From contig CYKH01000420.1 in assembly GCA_001460835.1 (NCBI GenBank), positions 62,149-126,148 of the forward strand: 64,000 nucleotides of DNA, written 5' to 3'. Made by a program: the position numbers and the translations under genes. This document shows positions 29,301 to 38,900 of this stretch, in pieces. Origin of the DNA: Bodo saltans. Lineage: Eukaryota > Euglenozoa > Kinetoplastea > Eubodonida > Bodonidae. The stretch's first letter is position 1; every line of letters begins with the position of its first letter. The notes under the pieces were generated by a model. That model saw only the letters and a list, made by a program, of their open reading frames with translations. It did no database searches and was not told the DNA's origin.

Positions 29301-29979
29301 GCGCCAGAAGATTTGGGCCAAGCAAGAGAAGGACCGCATCGCGCGGGAGCAAATGGAACGAGTTCGTCTCGCAATTGCTTCCAACGTGGAAGAGCAAATT
29401 GCATTTGAAAATATCGAGCGCCAAGTTGCTCGGCGAGTGGCGACTGAAATTGAAACAGAGCAGAAGCAGTTGCGCCTCGAGCAAGCGGAGGTGATTCGTC
29501 AAGCAAAGAAACAACGCGAGAGCCAAATCATCTCTGCAGCGAAGCGGAGCGAGCAACTTATTGTACGGCAACAGCAGCAGCAACAACGGCGAGAAGAAGC
29601 GGAAGCTGTTCGACGCCGTAAAGCGGAACGTGAACTGTTGACACAGCAAGAACGCGAGCGACGAGCATTCGAGCGTATCAAGCGAGAAGAAGAGCACCAG
29701 CAAAAATCTTTGACGCGATCACTTTTGAAGGCACATGAACTGCTTCAAACTCCTGCGATCTTCGAGCACACGACCTCAGGTGCGACACAAATGATGAAGA
29801 TGAAATCAATGGCAGCCTCCTCCCCTGGCTTCACACTCATCAATGGGAAAGAAAGCCATCCACGGCTGCTATCGACTGATGTCGTTGCGAAACTAATGGG
29901 CAACGCATCGCCTGCGACCCCAGGGCGATCCGTGCGGCGTGTTCGAGACGCATCTCCAACAAGCAACTTTAGCCTCTAG
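26395..29979 (+). CDS. Myosin-head-like protein without nucleotide-binding motifs, plus C-terminal coiled coil (pseudo-myosin)
   Basis: The product is 1,194 residues from ATG 26,395 (an earlier in-frame ATG is at 26,341). Residues about 60-790 follow the order of a myosin head: LVELARYRVHNGKYGVSVG (like NLKxRY...IYTYSG), HHFKNSPEYRSEN (like NPYKxLPIYTPE), SQTVVGSGAVPAA at the P-loop position, HTVASAFTNTVYNRRGEL (like ILEAFGNAKTVRNDNSS), YLLDLRHFG, AVLHLLEIDF, YEASFITLTDKINAAL, VMKLRQVLPRRY (converter) and an IQ-like SLIQAYARCHNANHLIRAR. The P-loop GESGAGKT is lost. At switch I, NxNSSRFGK is NRRGELCVR (from residue 194). Switch II is replaced by a Ser-rich insert at about 27,560-27,720. ATP hydrolysis is therefore unlikely. 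Residues 800-1,110 form an Arg/Glu/Gln-rich coiled coil. A structural or scaffolding cytoskeletal role is inferred. Confidence 0.8.
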   Translation: MSRVFYRSSTDGWRIGAADVTQTNKATVVDAITNLAETCRMSDIFVPAEDATALLNMSSHPEQFLAVDDVARMQPSPLAAVPSLVELARYRVHNGKYGVSVGDNVELIIHHFKNSPEYRSENCTSAASMAPKVIASLRASCKSQTVVGSGAVPAAFSASLCAALSSKARGPSLLTARISAAHTVASAFTNTVYNRRGELCVRRTAITFSADEQGSVGRPIAAIMQHYLLDLRHFGTLDGCEDNFCIFAMMIYAFNHEEKERVHLSRKQTDFQTQRVVKELDHIHECRKWYTDFNKALEVLGIEFSSRLTLYARMSAVLHLLEIDFFEDGSHSNLTAVKSVARLLQLDFNAASRIFASKDVCVAAARWLYEASFITLTDKINAALNAAGASRVQPTSPSEASSVGERQQEEPGAPRSALSVTVVSLPRPPSSSSSSSSSSSTDSGRLSVSDLSLSTLYEDVTQCFYRTTEVESIYWQRAGLTVPQVLQAFLDETDNFNLLRTIKGKNGVQQCAQLVASGSDEPSALGASKKTIEEHLLKLTKSRHIEVAPGDLTVTVPHCFGKRTYDFSPEVQRKRLDTIYVDRYAEMREFLFANADVETQEALYAYDQQRDMQSSVLAGHALQVKPIVELLQSSDNVFWWAKGAQLFAGFQGDVFEDQLKLNTLLPVMKLRQVLPRRYIPCHASFVVSAYASLLSPTEKQQYQQYLPGGNRVTQRDDNTTMLIAEAILTNADVSYLVTPEATMLIESSMIMKLQRVYQESLDKHASLIQAYARCHNANHLIRARFHAWKEAVNALDSHRATVVAQHKAQVQSAELHKLQRYELSEKEATDRIMVRDQYWVEWVALQTSSQQELQYLLQKMVAQAIRKEENSIKKAVSQSQRNAVEQLAYRIQQRLLSQGSHLDHVVEQKERAHANAYKRLEREMEAHKRLMTKKLEEEETKLELKQNLAVKQTRVLKVAVAREQQREELRQKIWAKQEKDRIAREQMERVRLAIASNVEEQIAFENIERQVARRVATEIETEQKQLRLEQAEVIRQAKKQRESQIISAAKRSEQLIVRQQQQQQRREEAEAVRRRKAERELLTQQERERRAFERIKREEEHQQKSLTRSLLKAHELLQTPAIFEHTTSGATQMMKMKSMAASSPGFTLINGKESHPRLLSTDVVAKLMGNASPATPGRSVRRVRDASPTSNFSL

Positions 29980-30301
29980 ATCTAGAGAGGGAAAAGAGAG
30001 CTTGTCGCTTCAACTCTACCCATTACACCACCGCGTTGCATTATTTTGTTTTCATTCTGAGAAAGGACAGAGAAACCCAGCGGCCTCCAATGGCTTGCCT
30101 ATCGCGTTCTCTCCCACTGACCCGATTAGATCTTTTGGGTCTTTTGTATGATGATGTGAACCTGTACGCCTCACTATCGACACAAGTGTACATCTCAGAA
30201 TTTCTATGTTGACGATTTCACAGCAATTTGCTCGTATTGCACTCTTTTTTTTCGTTCTTTGTTGTGATGTCAATCGCAAGCTCAAAGCTCCACCCGTCAA
30301 A

Positions 30302-30649
30302 ATGCCGAATCTTTGTGTGTCTGTCACGTTCAACCCCCCGGTTGTGACCCTTGTTGGTGCAACCCTGCGCGAGGAGACCGTGCACAAGCTTGAGCAACGT
30401 CTGCCCGCTGCCACCTCAACGACCCCAAGCGCCAGCAAAGAGCCCCCGAAGTTTGTGTTCCACAAGGACCCCGACCACTGGTCCATCGACCTTGGCCAGC
30501 AGTTCTGCGACCACCTTGGCCGCTCGTCCATCTATCTCGCACTGATTGAGTGCCTCGAGGCTGAAGACTGGAAGCTCCGCGCCACCAATGCCATGTCTCA
30601 CTACGACAACGGCAAGGACACCAACAAGTTCTTCTTCAACCGCAACTAG
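30302..30649 (+). CDS. Small conserved-looking protein, 115 residues, strong codon bias
   Basis: The ATG at 30,302 follows a T-rich tract and several AG dinucleotides; the open frame upstream to 30,206 is probably UTR. The protein reads MPNLCVSVTFNPPVVTLVG, then a Thr/Ala/Pro linker, KFVFHKDPDHWSIDLGQQF, LGRSSIYLALIECLEAEDW, and ends with DTNKFFFNRN. It is soluble with no membrane segment. C and G dominate third codon positions far more than in the flanking genes, as in highly expressed kinetoplastid genes. The function is not recognised. Confidence 0.78.
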   Translation: MPNLCVSVTFNPPVVTLVGATLREETVHKLEQRLPAATSTTPSASKEPPKFVFHKDPDHWSIDLGQQFCDHLGRSSIYLALIECLEAEDWKLRATNAMSHYDNGKDTNKFFFNRN

Positions 30650-31081
30650 GCCAACCAACCCCCAAACCTCTCGTGTGTTATCGTCCGTGTTATGTATCTC
30701 CTGAACATTGGAAACGAAGAAGTTACGACAATGAAAGGAGCTGTGTTGATGAAGGAAACCAACGACGAGTAGCCCCCCCGGTAGAAGAACAAAAAAATGA
30801 AAAGAGAAGAGAAACAACAAAGATCCTTTTCCCCCCGTACTGTTCATAGCTTCTTGATTACAGTGTGTGAGTCTGCGTGTTGGCTGTCCAAGTAGTACGT
30901 GTTGATTGAGGTAGGTACCGCTAAGTCAGTCGCCGTTGTCTCTCCCTTCTTTTTCGGTGTATCAGAAACAAGCATTGCATTTTTCTGATGGTTTTGTTGC
31001 TCAACTCAAGAACTGTCGAATTTGATGAGTCCTCTATTTATTTATTTTCCTCCATTTGAGAAAAAGTGATTTCGGTGAAAC
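30650..31081 (+). other. Intergenic region, 432 bases
   Basis: No gene is seen. A pyrimidine tract at 30,937-30,957 followed by AG at 30,964-30,965 is a candidate splice acceptor for the next gene. The upstream portion is probably 3' UTR. Confidence 0.55.
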
Positions 31082-31393
31082 ATGGCAAACGTAAAACGAC
31101 CACTGTTCACTTACTTCCTTCCGGGATCGTTCGCTAGCCGAATCCGTCGTGTTTCGTACGCTGCTCCCACAATCCTCTTCGCTGGTTCCGTTCTTGCGAT
31201 CTTGTCGAAGCAATCGTACTTCCGCACAACTCTCGCTGAGGAATCTGCAGATACGGCCGACCGCATCGAGCGCCGCAGCTATGTAGCACTCCCCGACGGC
31301 CGCATGGCCTTGGTGTATCCAGTAGTGTACCCCGACGTGACTCCCGCTAACCTTTGGGAGGCGTTGAAGGAAACAATCTCACTGCTGCCATAG
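31082..31393 (+). CDS. Small single-pass membrane protein, possibly mitochondrial
   Basis: The product is 103 residues. The N-terminus MANVKRPLFTYFLPGSFASRIRR is basic and hydroxylated, followed by one hydrophobic segment at about residues 27-43 (APTILFAGSVLAILSKQ). The C-terminal 55 residues are soluble and end with NLWEALKETISLLP. The layout is typical of accessory subunits of respiratory complexes, but I cannot match a named subunit. The gene has its own upstream acceptor-like tract. The mitochondrial location is inferred only from the N-terminal composition. Confidence 0.72.
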   Translation: MANVKRPLFTYFLPGSFASRIRRVSYAAPTILFAGSVLAILSKQSYFRTTLAEESADTADRIERRSYVALPDGRMALVYPVVYPDVTPANLWEALKETISLLP

Positions 31394-31694
31394 TCATGTG
31401 TGTGATGAGATGAATTGAGGGAGTTTGATGATGGAAAGACTCTTCTCTTGTTTCATGTTAGTCGAGCTGAGAACACGACAGGGATCGGAATGCGGTGGAC
31501 CTTTCCACACAAAGTAGCATCAACAACAACAACATTGCATCAAGTTTGTCGGCAATCTCTTTTTTTTCTCATTTTGTCATTCAATTTCTTGTTGCTTTCT
31601 CCTTAACGTAACGAACATTTAAAAGAAAGGAGATCACTCAGCCCACTTCTCAACGGTCCCGTCGTAGTCTTTCCTGTTCGCAGTCAACTTTTTG
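31394..31694 (+). other. Intergenic region, 301 bases
   Basis: A T/C-rich tract at about 31,558-31,605 is followed by A-rich sequence with AG dinucleotides (GAAAGGAG) and is a candidate splice acceptor for the TBC gene. A CAACAACAACAA run lies near 31,520. No gene is seen. Confidence 0.55.
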
Positions 31695-32933
31695 ATGCAG
31701 TTTCCCCCGCCATCGCTGTTTGACGATGGGGAACCGAAGTGGGCCGCTGAGCCAGCACCATCCCCCGCAACTGCGCGTGCAGAGGCGGCTGAAAAGGCAA
31801 TACACGAGCCGCTCATCAACCTCAAAGCCATTTGTAAATTGGCAAGGAAAGGCATTCCCGATAAACTGCGTGCGGACTATTGGAAAACGATGATCGGATA
31901 CTACCCACCCACACGAGAGTCGTGGCCAGAGATCAGACTACGCAAAGAACACGAATACATGGAGCTGGTACGAAGCGTCTGCTCCCTTAACGAGGATAAC
32001 ACCGTCACCTCAGTTGCCCGAGATGTTCACCGCGTGGATGTTGACATCCCAAGAACACTGCCGACGATGCATTTCTTTGCGTGTGACGAATCTGTGGTGG
32101 TGGATGGCGTTCCTACGACGTTCTCGCCGACGCAGGAAAGCCTGCGCCGGATTCTGCATACGTTAGCCCGTGTGAACAAAGGATTTGGGTATGTGCAGGG
32201 CATGAACGAATTAGTAGGGCATTTGTTATTCGCATTCGCTGAAGGAAAAGCTGGCAACGTCACGCTGCAAATTGAGGCGGATGTATTCTTTTGTTTCCAG
32301 GCAATGCTCAGTATTTTAGGCGACAATTTTTGTAGAAGTTTAGATTTCGACCGCGAAACTGGCGTGATGAGCACTCTGCGTACGTACGACAAGCTCTTTG
32401 AATATTGTGACCCAGAGCTGCATGACCACATTACCAATGTCGCCATGGTGAAGCCGGAGTTTTATGCATTCCGCTGGATCACGTTGCTTCTCACGCAAGA
32501 ATTCTTAGTGCCAGAGGTTCTGAGAATTTGGGACTATTTGTTCTCATTTGGCCCCAAGATGAGCTCTGCCCTGTTGTACTGCGCAATCGCAATGCTGATT
32601 CACCAACGGGATGAGCTCCTTGGCCTCGAGGGCATGACGATGATTCTCCCATTCCTGCAGCAATTCCCGCCCATTGACATAGACGAGATGCTGGAAATTG
32701 CACAGAAACTGCTTGACGAGTACGGCTTGGACACGATCCGACAGGTCAAGGCCGACATTGAGGGAACCAGTGAGTCACCGCTGTCCCCGAAACAGCAACA
32801 AGTGACGTCACCCGTGTCACGAGGCGCGGCAATCACAGGAAAGATTGGCGGATTTATGTCTGCGATGCGTGCAGGTGCACAAGGAATCTTTAACAAAGGA
32901 GTATCGTCCTCAGCTCCTGCTAGCGATGAGTAG
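31695..32933 (+). CDS. TBC-domain Rab GTPase-activating protein
   Basis: The 412-residue protein has a TBC domain from about residue 50 to 330, opening with KAICKLARKGIPDKLRADYWKTMIGY. The arginine finger is in VDVDIPRTLP (family IxxDxxRT) and the glutamine finger in GYVQGMNELVG (family YxQGMN), so both catalytic residues are present. Later markers are FRWITLLLTQEF and VLRIWDYLFS. The arrangement, with a moderate insertion before the Q finger, resembles TBC1D13-type proteins. Such proteins speed GTP hydrolysis on Rabs in endomembrane traffic. The C-terminal 70 residues are Ser/Ala/Gly-rich and end FMSAMRAGAQGIFNKG, which may be amphipathic. The start is ATG 31,695, just after an in-frame TTG. 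Confidence 0.93.
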   Translation: MQFPPPSLFDDGEPKWAAEPAPSPATARAEAAEKAIHEPLINLKAICKLARKGIPDKLRADYWKTMIGYYPPTRESWPEIRLRKEHEYMELVRSVCSLNEDNTVTSVARDVHRVDVDIPRTLPTMHFFACDESVVVDGVPTTFSPTQESLRRILHTLARVNKGFGYVQGMNELVGHLLFAFAEGKAGNVTLQIEADVFFCFQAMLSILGDNFCRSLDFDRETGVMSTLRTYDKLFEYCDPELHDHITNVAMVKPEFYAFRWITLLLTQEFLVPEVLRIWDYLFSFGPKMSSALLYCAIAMLIHQRDELLGLEGMTMILPFLQQFPPIDIDEMLEIAQKLLDEYGLDTIRQVKADIEGTSESPLSPKQQQVTSPVSRGAAITGKIGGFMSAMRAGAQGIFNKGVSSSAPASDE

Positions 32934-33196
32934 TCACGCGCGGTGCTGTTTTCCCTCCTGTTGCTCGTTTTCGTGTTACCTGTGCTCCGGTGGGATCAAG
33001 GCACCATGCGTGTTTTCTCTAATTCTTTGTGATTAGTGATTGATATTATTTGTGTGTTTATCAACTACCTCGTGTTGTTCTGTCGTCGTCGGGCTCAGGA
33101 TTTACATACACGTGCGTTCGCACTTTCACTTGATTTCCTAGAAGACAACCCCCACACACACTCCCTCGCTCTCCTTGAGCTCCATTTTCTGTCATC

Positions 33197-35686
33197 ATGA
33201 GCTCCTTGTCTGGTGCACCAAGTCTCACTTCCAAGCGTCAGCCTGCGTCGTTCACATTTGATCGGCCACCACCGGATGAAGATGAAATGTTTCCAGTCGA
33301 CGACTATGCAGGTGCGTCGCGCGGTGCATCGAAAGAACGCAAAGAAAAAAAGCCGAAGAAGGATAAAAAGGACAAGAAAGATAAGAAATCTTCTGGCGGC
33401 CACACGTCCGGCTCTGGCACTGGTGGAAAGTCAAGTAGCTCTGCAGCGGGACTTCAGCCACCACAACAGCGCGGTGGTAACGTACGCGACGCTGATGATT
33501 ATGGTGCAGGTGAGTACTCCGATGATTTCGTTGATGAACCTATCTCCAGTGTCCCTCTTGCCACCACTGCTCTCGACATTGAGCGTGAAAGAGCGAAGCT
33601 TCAAGCCGAAGCTGATGCCATGCGTAGACAACAAGAAGATCAGCTTCGACAAGAGCGTGAAGAACATGAGCGTCGTGTTCGCGAGTGGAATATGCAGCGC
33701 CTTGCGCAAGAGCAGCAGCAGCTTCCAAGAAGCGACACGCCAAATTTAAAAGAGCGACGAAATTCAGCTCATCGCCGGTCGTCGCCTGATCTGCGCGCGT
33801 CTTCGGAGCAAGCGTCTCCATTTCACAGCCAAGACAAAGGTCTCACACCTCAGCAAGCAGATCACATTACCAACGTGATCAAGCAGCAGATGGAGTTCGT
33901 CATCAAAGCTCAACAGGATCAACTTGCGCAGTTCGCTACTCTAACACCCCCATCCGTGATGGCTGCTCAGCACCACCATAATGCTGATGGTGTGGTCACC
34001 CACGTTGACCCAACTCAGTCGGATGGGGGAACGTATCAAGCGCCGCTGGATCCTCGCCTTGAGAAGGAACGCGACCGCCGACGCCGACGCGAACGAGACC
34101 GAGACCGCGATGCGCGTCGGATGCACGAGGAAGAAGCGGCCCATAGTCTTTTTCACCGCCTCGCAAAAGACGTGAGAGAGGTCTTTCATGAGCTGAATAT
34201 GTCCGTTGTCGCCGCAGAAAAAGAGCGCTTGCTCAAGGACGAGCGATACCGCAAAGAACGTGAAATGCGTGATCGTCGTGAGGAGGTCGATAGGATGGAG
34301 CGCACCGAAAAGGAACGCAAAGACAGGGAAGAGCGTGAAGAGCGTATGTGGAAGATGCTCGACGAACGAGAGGAGAAATTCCGTGGCGTATTGGAAATGC
34401 GACTTGGCCGCGAAGAGCAAGAGCGAGAAGATCGCCTTCGGCGAGACTTGGAGGAGAAATCTGACCGAGTCCGAAACGACCGTGACCTCCGCGACGAGCT
34501 CGAGCGCCTCGATCGTGAGCGCCGTGATCGCGAAGACAGCTCCCACCGTGATCGTGATCGTATTCTCCTGCAAAGCCAACTTGATGAAGTCAAGAAGCAG
34601 TATCGCCTGCAAATGGAGGAAATGCGCCGACAATTCGATCTTGATCGCGCCCATGTTGCCGAAATCCATAAATTGGAAATGGGTGCTATGGAAAAGCGTC
34701 ACGTCGAGGCCGCTTCCATGACGGAGAAGCACCACAGGGAGCAGCTCATTCTGATGGACCTCCACTCCGCCAACGCATCCAAATTAGAGCAGCTTATCAA
34801 GCACTCCCACGAAGAAATGGAAGCGGCGAAGAAACTGAACGAGAACATTACGGAAGAAAGACTGCAGATCGTCAAGGAAAGAGAGCGGCAAATTGATGAT
34901 CAAATGGCCATGGTGACGAAGGTGTATCAAGAGTCGCAAAACTTGAAGGAAAGCCTCGAACGTGAACGCATGCGACTCTCAACGCTCTATGCTCAGTTTG
35001 ATATCAGCATCGCGTCGTTCAATAAGGAGAATGAGGAAGAGCGTAGGAAGCATCGCGAGTCACAACTTCACTACGAAACGTTGCGGCAACAGGTCGAAAA
35101 GGATCGTAGAATGATGATTCACGAGATTCAACAAGAGCGCAAACTCATGGAGAACCAGCATGAAGAGTATCTCCAACAAAAGATGACTTCTGTTTCAGAG
35201 TTGCAAAACGAACGAATTGCAATTCAAAAAGAACGTGCAGAAGCGAACCTAGTCCGAGAGCGACAGAACCGTGATGAGTCGCAGCTGATGCTCACCCTAC
35301 GCAGTCGTGAAGAAGAACTTCGCTCAAAGTTAGAGTCCATCGACGCTGATCGAGTATCATCATCAGAAATGAAGCGTGAAGCCGCACGCTTGCGCGAGGA
35401 TTGTGTAGCTGAGCGCGAAGCGATACGTCGAGACCGCGCCCTCTTCGAAGCAGAAAAACAAGAAATGTTGCACCGCATGGAAGAAATCAAACTGCGTGCT
35501 GAGGAAGCTGGTGAAGAACAACATAAGCTACGAAAAGAACTTGCACAGGAACGCCTTGCCGGAAACGCGGGACGAAGCCCTCCGCACCCAACGGGCAATA
35601 TGGCAACAATGTCTGTGTCGCAACTGCAATTGGACCTTGCCAAGCAACGTGCAATGCTGAGCAGAATCGCCGAGCATTCGCGTTAG
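33197..35686 (+). CDS. Large coiled-coil protein, possible transition-fibre (FBF1-like) protein
   Basis: The product is 829 residues. The first 200 are disordered and charged, with a Lys-rich block (KERKEKKPKKDKKDKKDKK), a Gly/Ser stretch and YGAGEYSDDFVDEP. Residues about 150-185 and 290-790 form a nearly continuous coiled coil rich in Arg, Glu and Asp, with breaks at 240-285. The C-terminus (LQLDLAKQRAMLSRIAEHSR) is also helical. The layout of an acidic disordered N-terminus and long C-terminal coiled coil, with an MxxLYAQFDxSIASF segment, recalls FBF1, a basal-body transition-fibre protein. That match is a weak impression, since coiled coils resemble each other by composition. It is likely a cytoskeletal or flagellar-base protein. 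Confidence 0.8.
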   Translation: MSSLSGAPSLTSKRQPASFTFDRPPPDEDEMFPVDDYAGASRGASKERKEKKPKKDKKDKKDKKSSGGHTSGSGTGGKSSSSAAGLQPPQQRGGNVRDADDYGAGEYSDDFVDEPISSVPLATTALDIERERAKLQAEADAMRRQQEDQLRQEREEHERRVREWNMQRLAQEQQQLPRSDTPNLKERRNSAHRRSSPDLRASSEQASPFHSQDKGLTPQQADHITNVIKQQMEFVIKAQQDQLAQFATLTPPSVMAAQHHHNADGVVTHVDPTQSDGGTYQAPLDPRLEKERDRRRRRERDRDRDARRMHEEEAAHSLFHRLAKDVREVFHELNMSVVAAEKERLLKDERYRKEREMRDRREEVDRMERTEKERKDREEREERMWKMLDEREEKFRGVLEMRLGREEQEREDRLRRDLEEKSDRVRNDRDLRDELERLDRERRDREDSSHRDRDRILLQSQLDEVKKQYRLQMEEMRRQFDLDRAHVAEIHKLEMGAMEKRHVEAASMTEKHHREQLILMDLHSANASKLEQLIKHSHEEMEAAKKLNENITEERLQIVKERERQIDDQMAMVTKVYQESQNLKESLERERMRLSTLYAQFDISIASFNKENEEERRKHRESQLHYETLRQQVEKDRRMMIHEIQQERKLMENQHEEYLQQKMTSVSELQNERIAIQKERAEANLVRERQNRDESQLMLTLRSREEELRSKLESIDADRVSSSEMKREAARLREDCVAEREAIRRDRALFEAEKQEMLHRMEEIKLRAEEAGEEQHKLRKELAQERLAGNAGRSPPHPTGNMATMSVSQLQLDLAKQRAMLSRIAEHSR

Positions 35687-35903
35687 CAGCAGTTGAAGTG
35701 CCCTTCCATACTTAGATCAATTTATTTTTTTGACAAGAGAGTCAGTAGATCAATTTCTGCATACTTCCCACTAGAAATCTCACCTAGACAACATTCCTAA
35801 AGCTTCGAGAATTCTGACCTCCCTTATTATTTGCGACGTTGCACTGTAAACTATTTAAATCACGTTGATTGCATTGAACGAGGCATAGTAGTTGTAAGAA
35901 TAA

Positions 35904-38900
35904 ATGGAGGCCTGGGTGAGGGCACGTTTAGACGATGCGCGATTCAAAATGATCGCTGCGCTAGAAGACAACGTCGAAAAAGGAGGCGTAGAAGGACCTG
36001 AGCGAGTGTTTGCACTTGCTGCCCTCAGGCTATGTCGCACGACTTGGGCAGAGCTAACAGAAACCCTTCCCACCGTAGCACACGCAGATCCACTGATATG
36101 TCCTCAACAGCAATTTGATAATATGGTTAAGATGAACATGGCCCTGCGATCACAACTCAAGGAAGCCAACCGCGTTGCAAGAAGCGTTTACCGCATTGTG
36201 CTTGGTCCCATATCATCGTCTGCACGAACACAAGAAACTGTGTTCTCTGCGCTTGAACAAGGTGTTCGATTCTTGCGCCGCGAGATGTTTGTCTTGCAGC
36301 ACGAGCAGCAAGATGATGAAACAGAGCTTGAAGAGCTTTCATTTTCAATTCGTGACTTTTTGCAGCTAGCAGACTTTAAGATGAGTCATGCAGCCAAGAG
36401 AATTTTCGAAGTTGAAACAAACGCTGCAGGTGCTGACGGCTCGGGTATCGATTGGGAATTCCGCGTTCAAGAATTGACCAGAGACCTTCAAGCACAACTT
36501 GCACGTGTCACACGCCAGTCCGAAACGGAAAAATCTCAAGCGAATGAAATGGCGAGGGGGCTGCGCGGTGAACTGATCTCGCTTCGTCAAGAGCACGGCG
36601 ACGCACTTCTGGGAATGCAGCAAGAGTGTGACAAGCGCATCAAAGAATTCAAAGAAGCGTTCCAGTCCGATATTCGTGACCTTAGCGATGAGCTAGCGCG
36701 TAGGCTTCAAGATCTTCAAATCGCCTTTGTGTACAAAATAGGGGAGCAACGAGAAATTGACGCGGAAGGAAAGTCCATCAGCATTCGTTCCCTTCAGCAG
36801 TGCTTGACAGTGGAACGCGCAAAAATCGAAGCAAAGGCGCTTGAAATCGCAGGTGATCCCAACGCATCATTAGAACGCCAAGCAGATCGCTACGCTGGTG
36901 ATACTGCTGTCTTTGATGACCCAGAGGATGTTCACCAAAATTGGGACGGAGAAACTCACGAAACTCTCGTGCGGCTTCTGAAAGGAAAGCGTGCCGAACT
37001 GGATATGATTCAACGCTCCAACAACGTCCAGAATCGTCTGAAAAACATGGAGTGGGAAACTAACCTGCGTGAGGTGATGAAGCAATATGAAGAAGAAATT
37101 TCTCGACTTCGCGAAAAAATGAAGCACCTTGAGGCAGAGGTAGAGCACGCGGCAAAACTGGTGACAGTACGTATGCAAGAGACTGCAGAAGCGCGAACTG
37201 AAGCGCAGCGCATGCAACGCCAATTACAAGAAGACATGCATCGGCAAAAACTAAAATACGATTCGGAGTTGAGTGCAGTAAATCAAGAGCTCGTCCAAGT
37301 CACCCAGCAGTTTGCAAAGGCTGCACAAAACGCCGTGAACCAAGAGAAGCAAATCGCCGATATGAACTCATACAAGAATGAGCTGACTGATGAAGTGGAT
37401 GAAGCCCATGAGACAATACGTGATCTGAAAGCTAAGATGCTGCAGATGCGTGCGCGCCCTCCCTCCAACGAGATTGGAGTGCAAACCACGGGCCGCCAGA
37501 AGTCAGAAGATGTGGATGGTAATGGCAAGCGTATTGGAGCAGTCATTCAGCAAGCAATGCGAGGGAAGGGACGCATTTTCTCGGCAGGCTCTTCAGTTGC
37601 ATCTGACTTGAGCGGTGATGAAAAGCCGAACGAGACCATCGATGGGGGCCTGGCCGCACCGCAAGGGCCAACTGTTGCACACTCACGACGAGAAAGTTTG
37701 GCGAATCAATACACGCTGCAAAATCATCGCTCTGGTGTCAAGAAAATGCGCCAATTCTTTGGCCACAACGAGACACCTCCCGGCACACCGCCTTTATCTC
37801 CACAGCCAGGTGGCATCATCCCTGCGCCACTCACAATGGCGAGAGCAAAGCGACGCATCAACGCCGTACTGGATCAATATGGCAATGTTGTTGAGGAGCT
37901 CGTGGAAGAAGGGGATGATGAGGGTGCTCCTTTAGAAGAGGAACAGTCCGTCGCCCCAGCTCCATCACCCCAGCGACGAAAGTCCAAGTTCTCAGCATGG
38001 TACGAAACGAAGCACAAACAAAAAAGCGATGGAGCCGTCAAAGTGAGTGGGTTGTCGTCGAACAGTCAGGTCGCCTCTCCGTCCACGTCGCATCCTCAAT
38101 CTCCAGCACTCAATGCGATGGGAATGGCTCCTGAGTGGCTCGCAGAGGGCAGTCCACAATCCTCGGATCAATTCCTCAAGAATGATGCGGACAATAATCG
38201 CAATCTTCATCGGGAGTGGATCTCAGAGAAGCTTGACCCAGAGTACCTCTCTAAGCTTTTCACTGCGGACCCTGTCGACGCGCGCACCATTGCAGACGAC
38301 TACATGGGGCCACCTGAAGCAACGGGAACTGAGGGGCCAAATGTGGGAGGCAGCGGCTTTGTACTTCTCACCACGGAAGACGCTTCCATCCGGCTGATAA
38401 ACGAGCCCAATTTTTACCGATTGGTTTGCAAACTAGCGGTGGCGGTAGAATACGCATCCGCTGCACCATCGCAACATACGCAAAGCATGAACATCAAGCG
38501 CATCCGCGCGATGCTTCCTAACAGTGCGCAACTGCTCAACACGTCTCGAGTGAGTCCGGTCGTCCTCTTGGATATCATCTGCATTTCACAATTTCTTAGA
38601 ACTTTCTGGCTTCCTAGAATTGAGCGCATTCGTGCACACACTCACGCAGCCGATGGTCAATGGCACTCTAAAGACGCGTACAACAATCTTATCTTAGTGC
38701 TTCAAAAGTTACGAGATCTGGGATCTCCTGGGTCAATTGTGGACGTGCCGATAGAAGACATTCAAGAGTATGTCACGCATTCTGCAGCAAATGTGTCGAG
38801 GTCTTCAGCACGATCGCCCCGTCCTCCTCCTGCATCTCGACTTGGTGGGGCGCGATCAGGTGGAGCAACGTCCCCGGTTACCCCCGCCGCCAAGTACATG

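Noticed and set aside
33941-34765. 274-codon minus-strand frame opposite the coiled-coil gene
   Set aside because: Antisense of Arg/Glu-rich codons; hydrophobic composition is an artefact.
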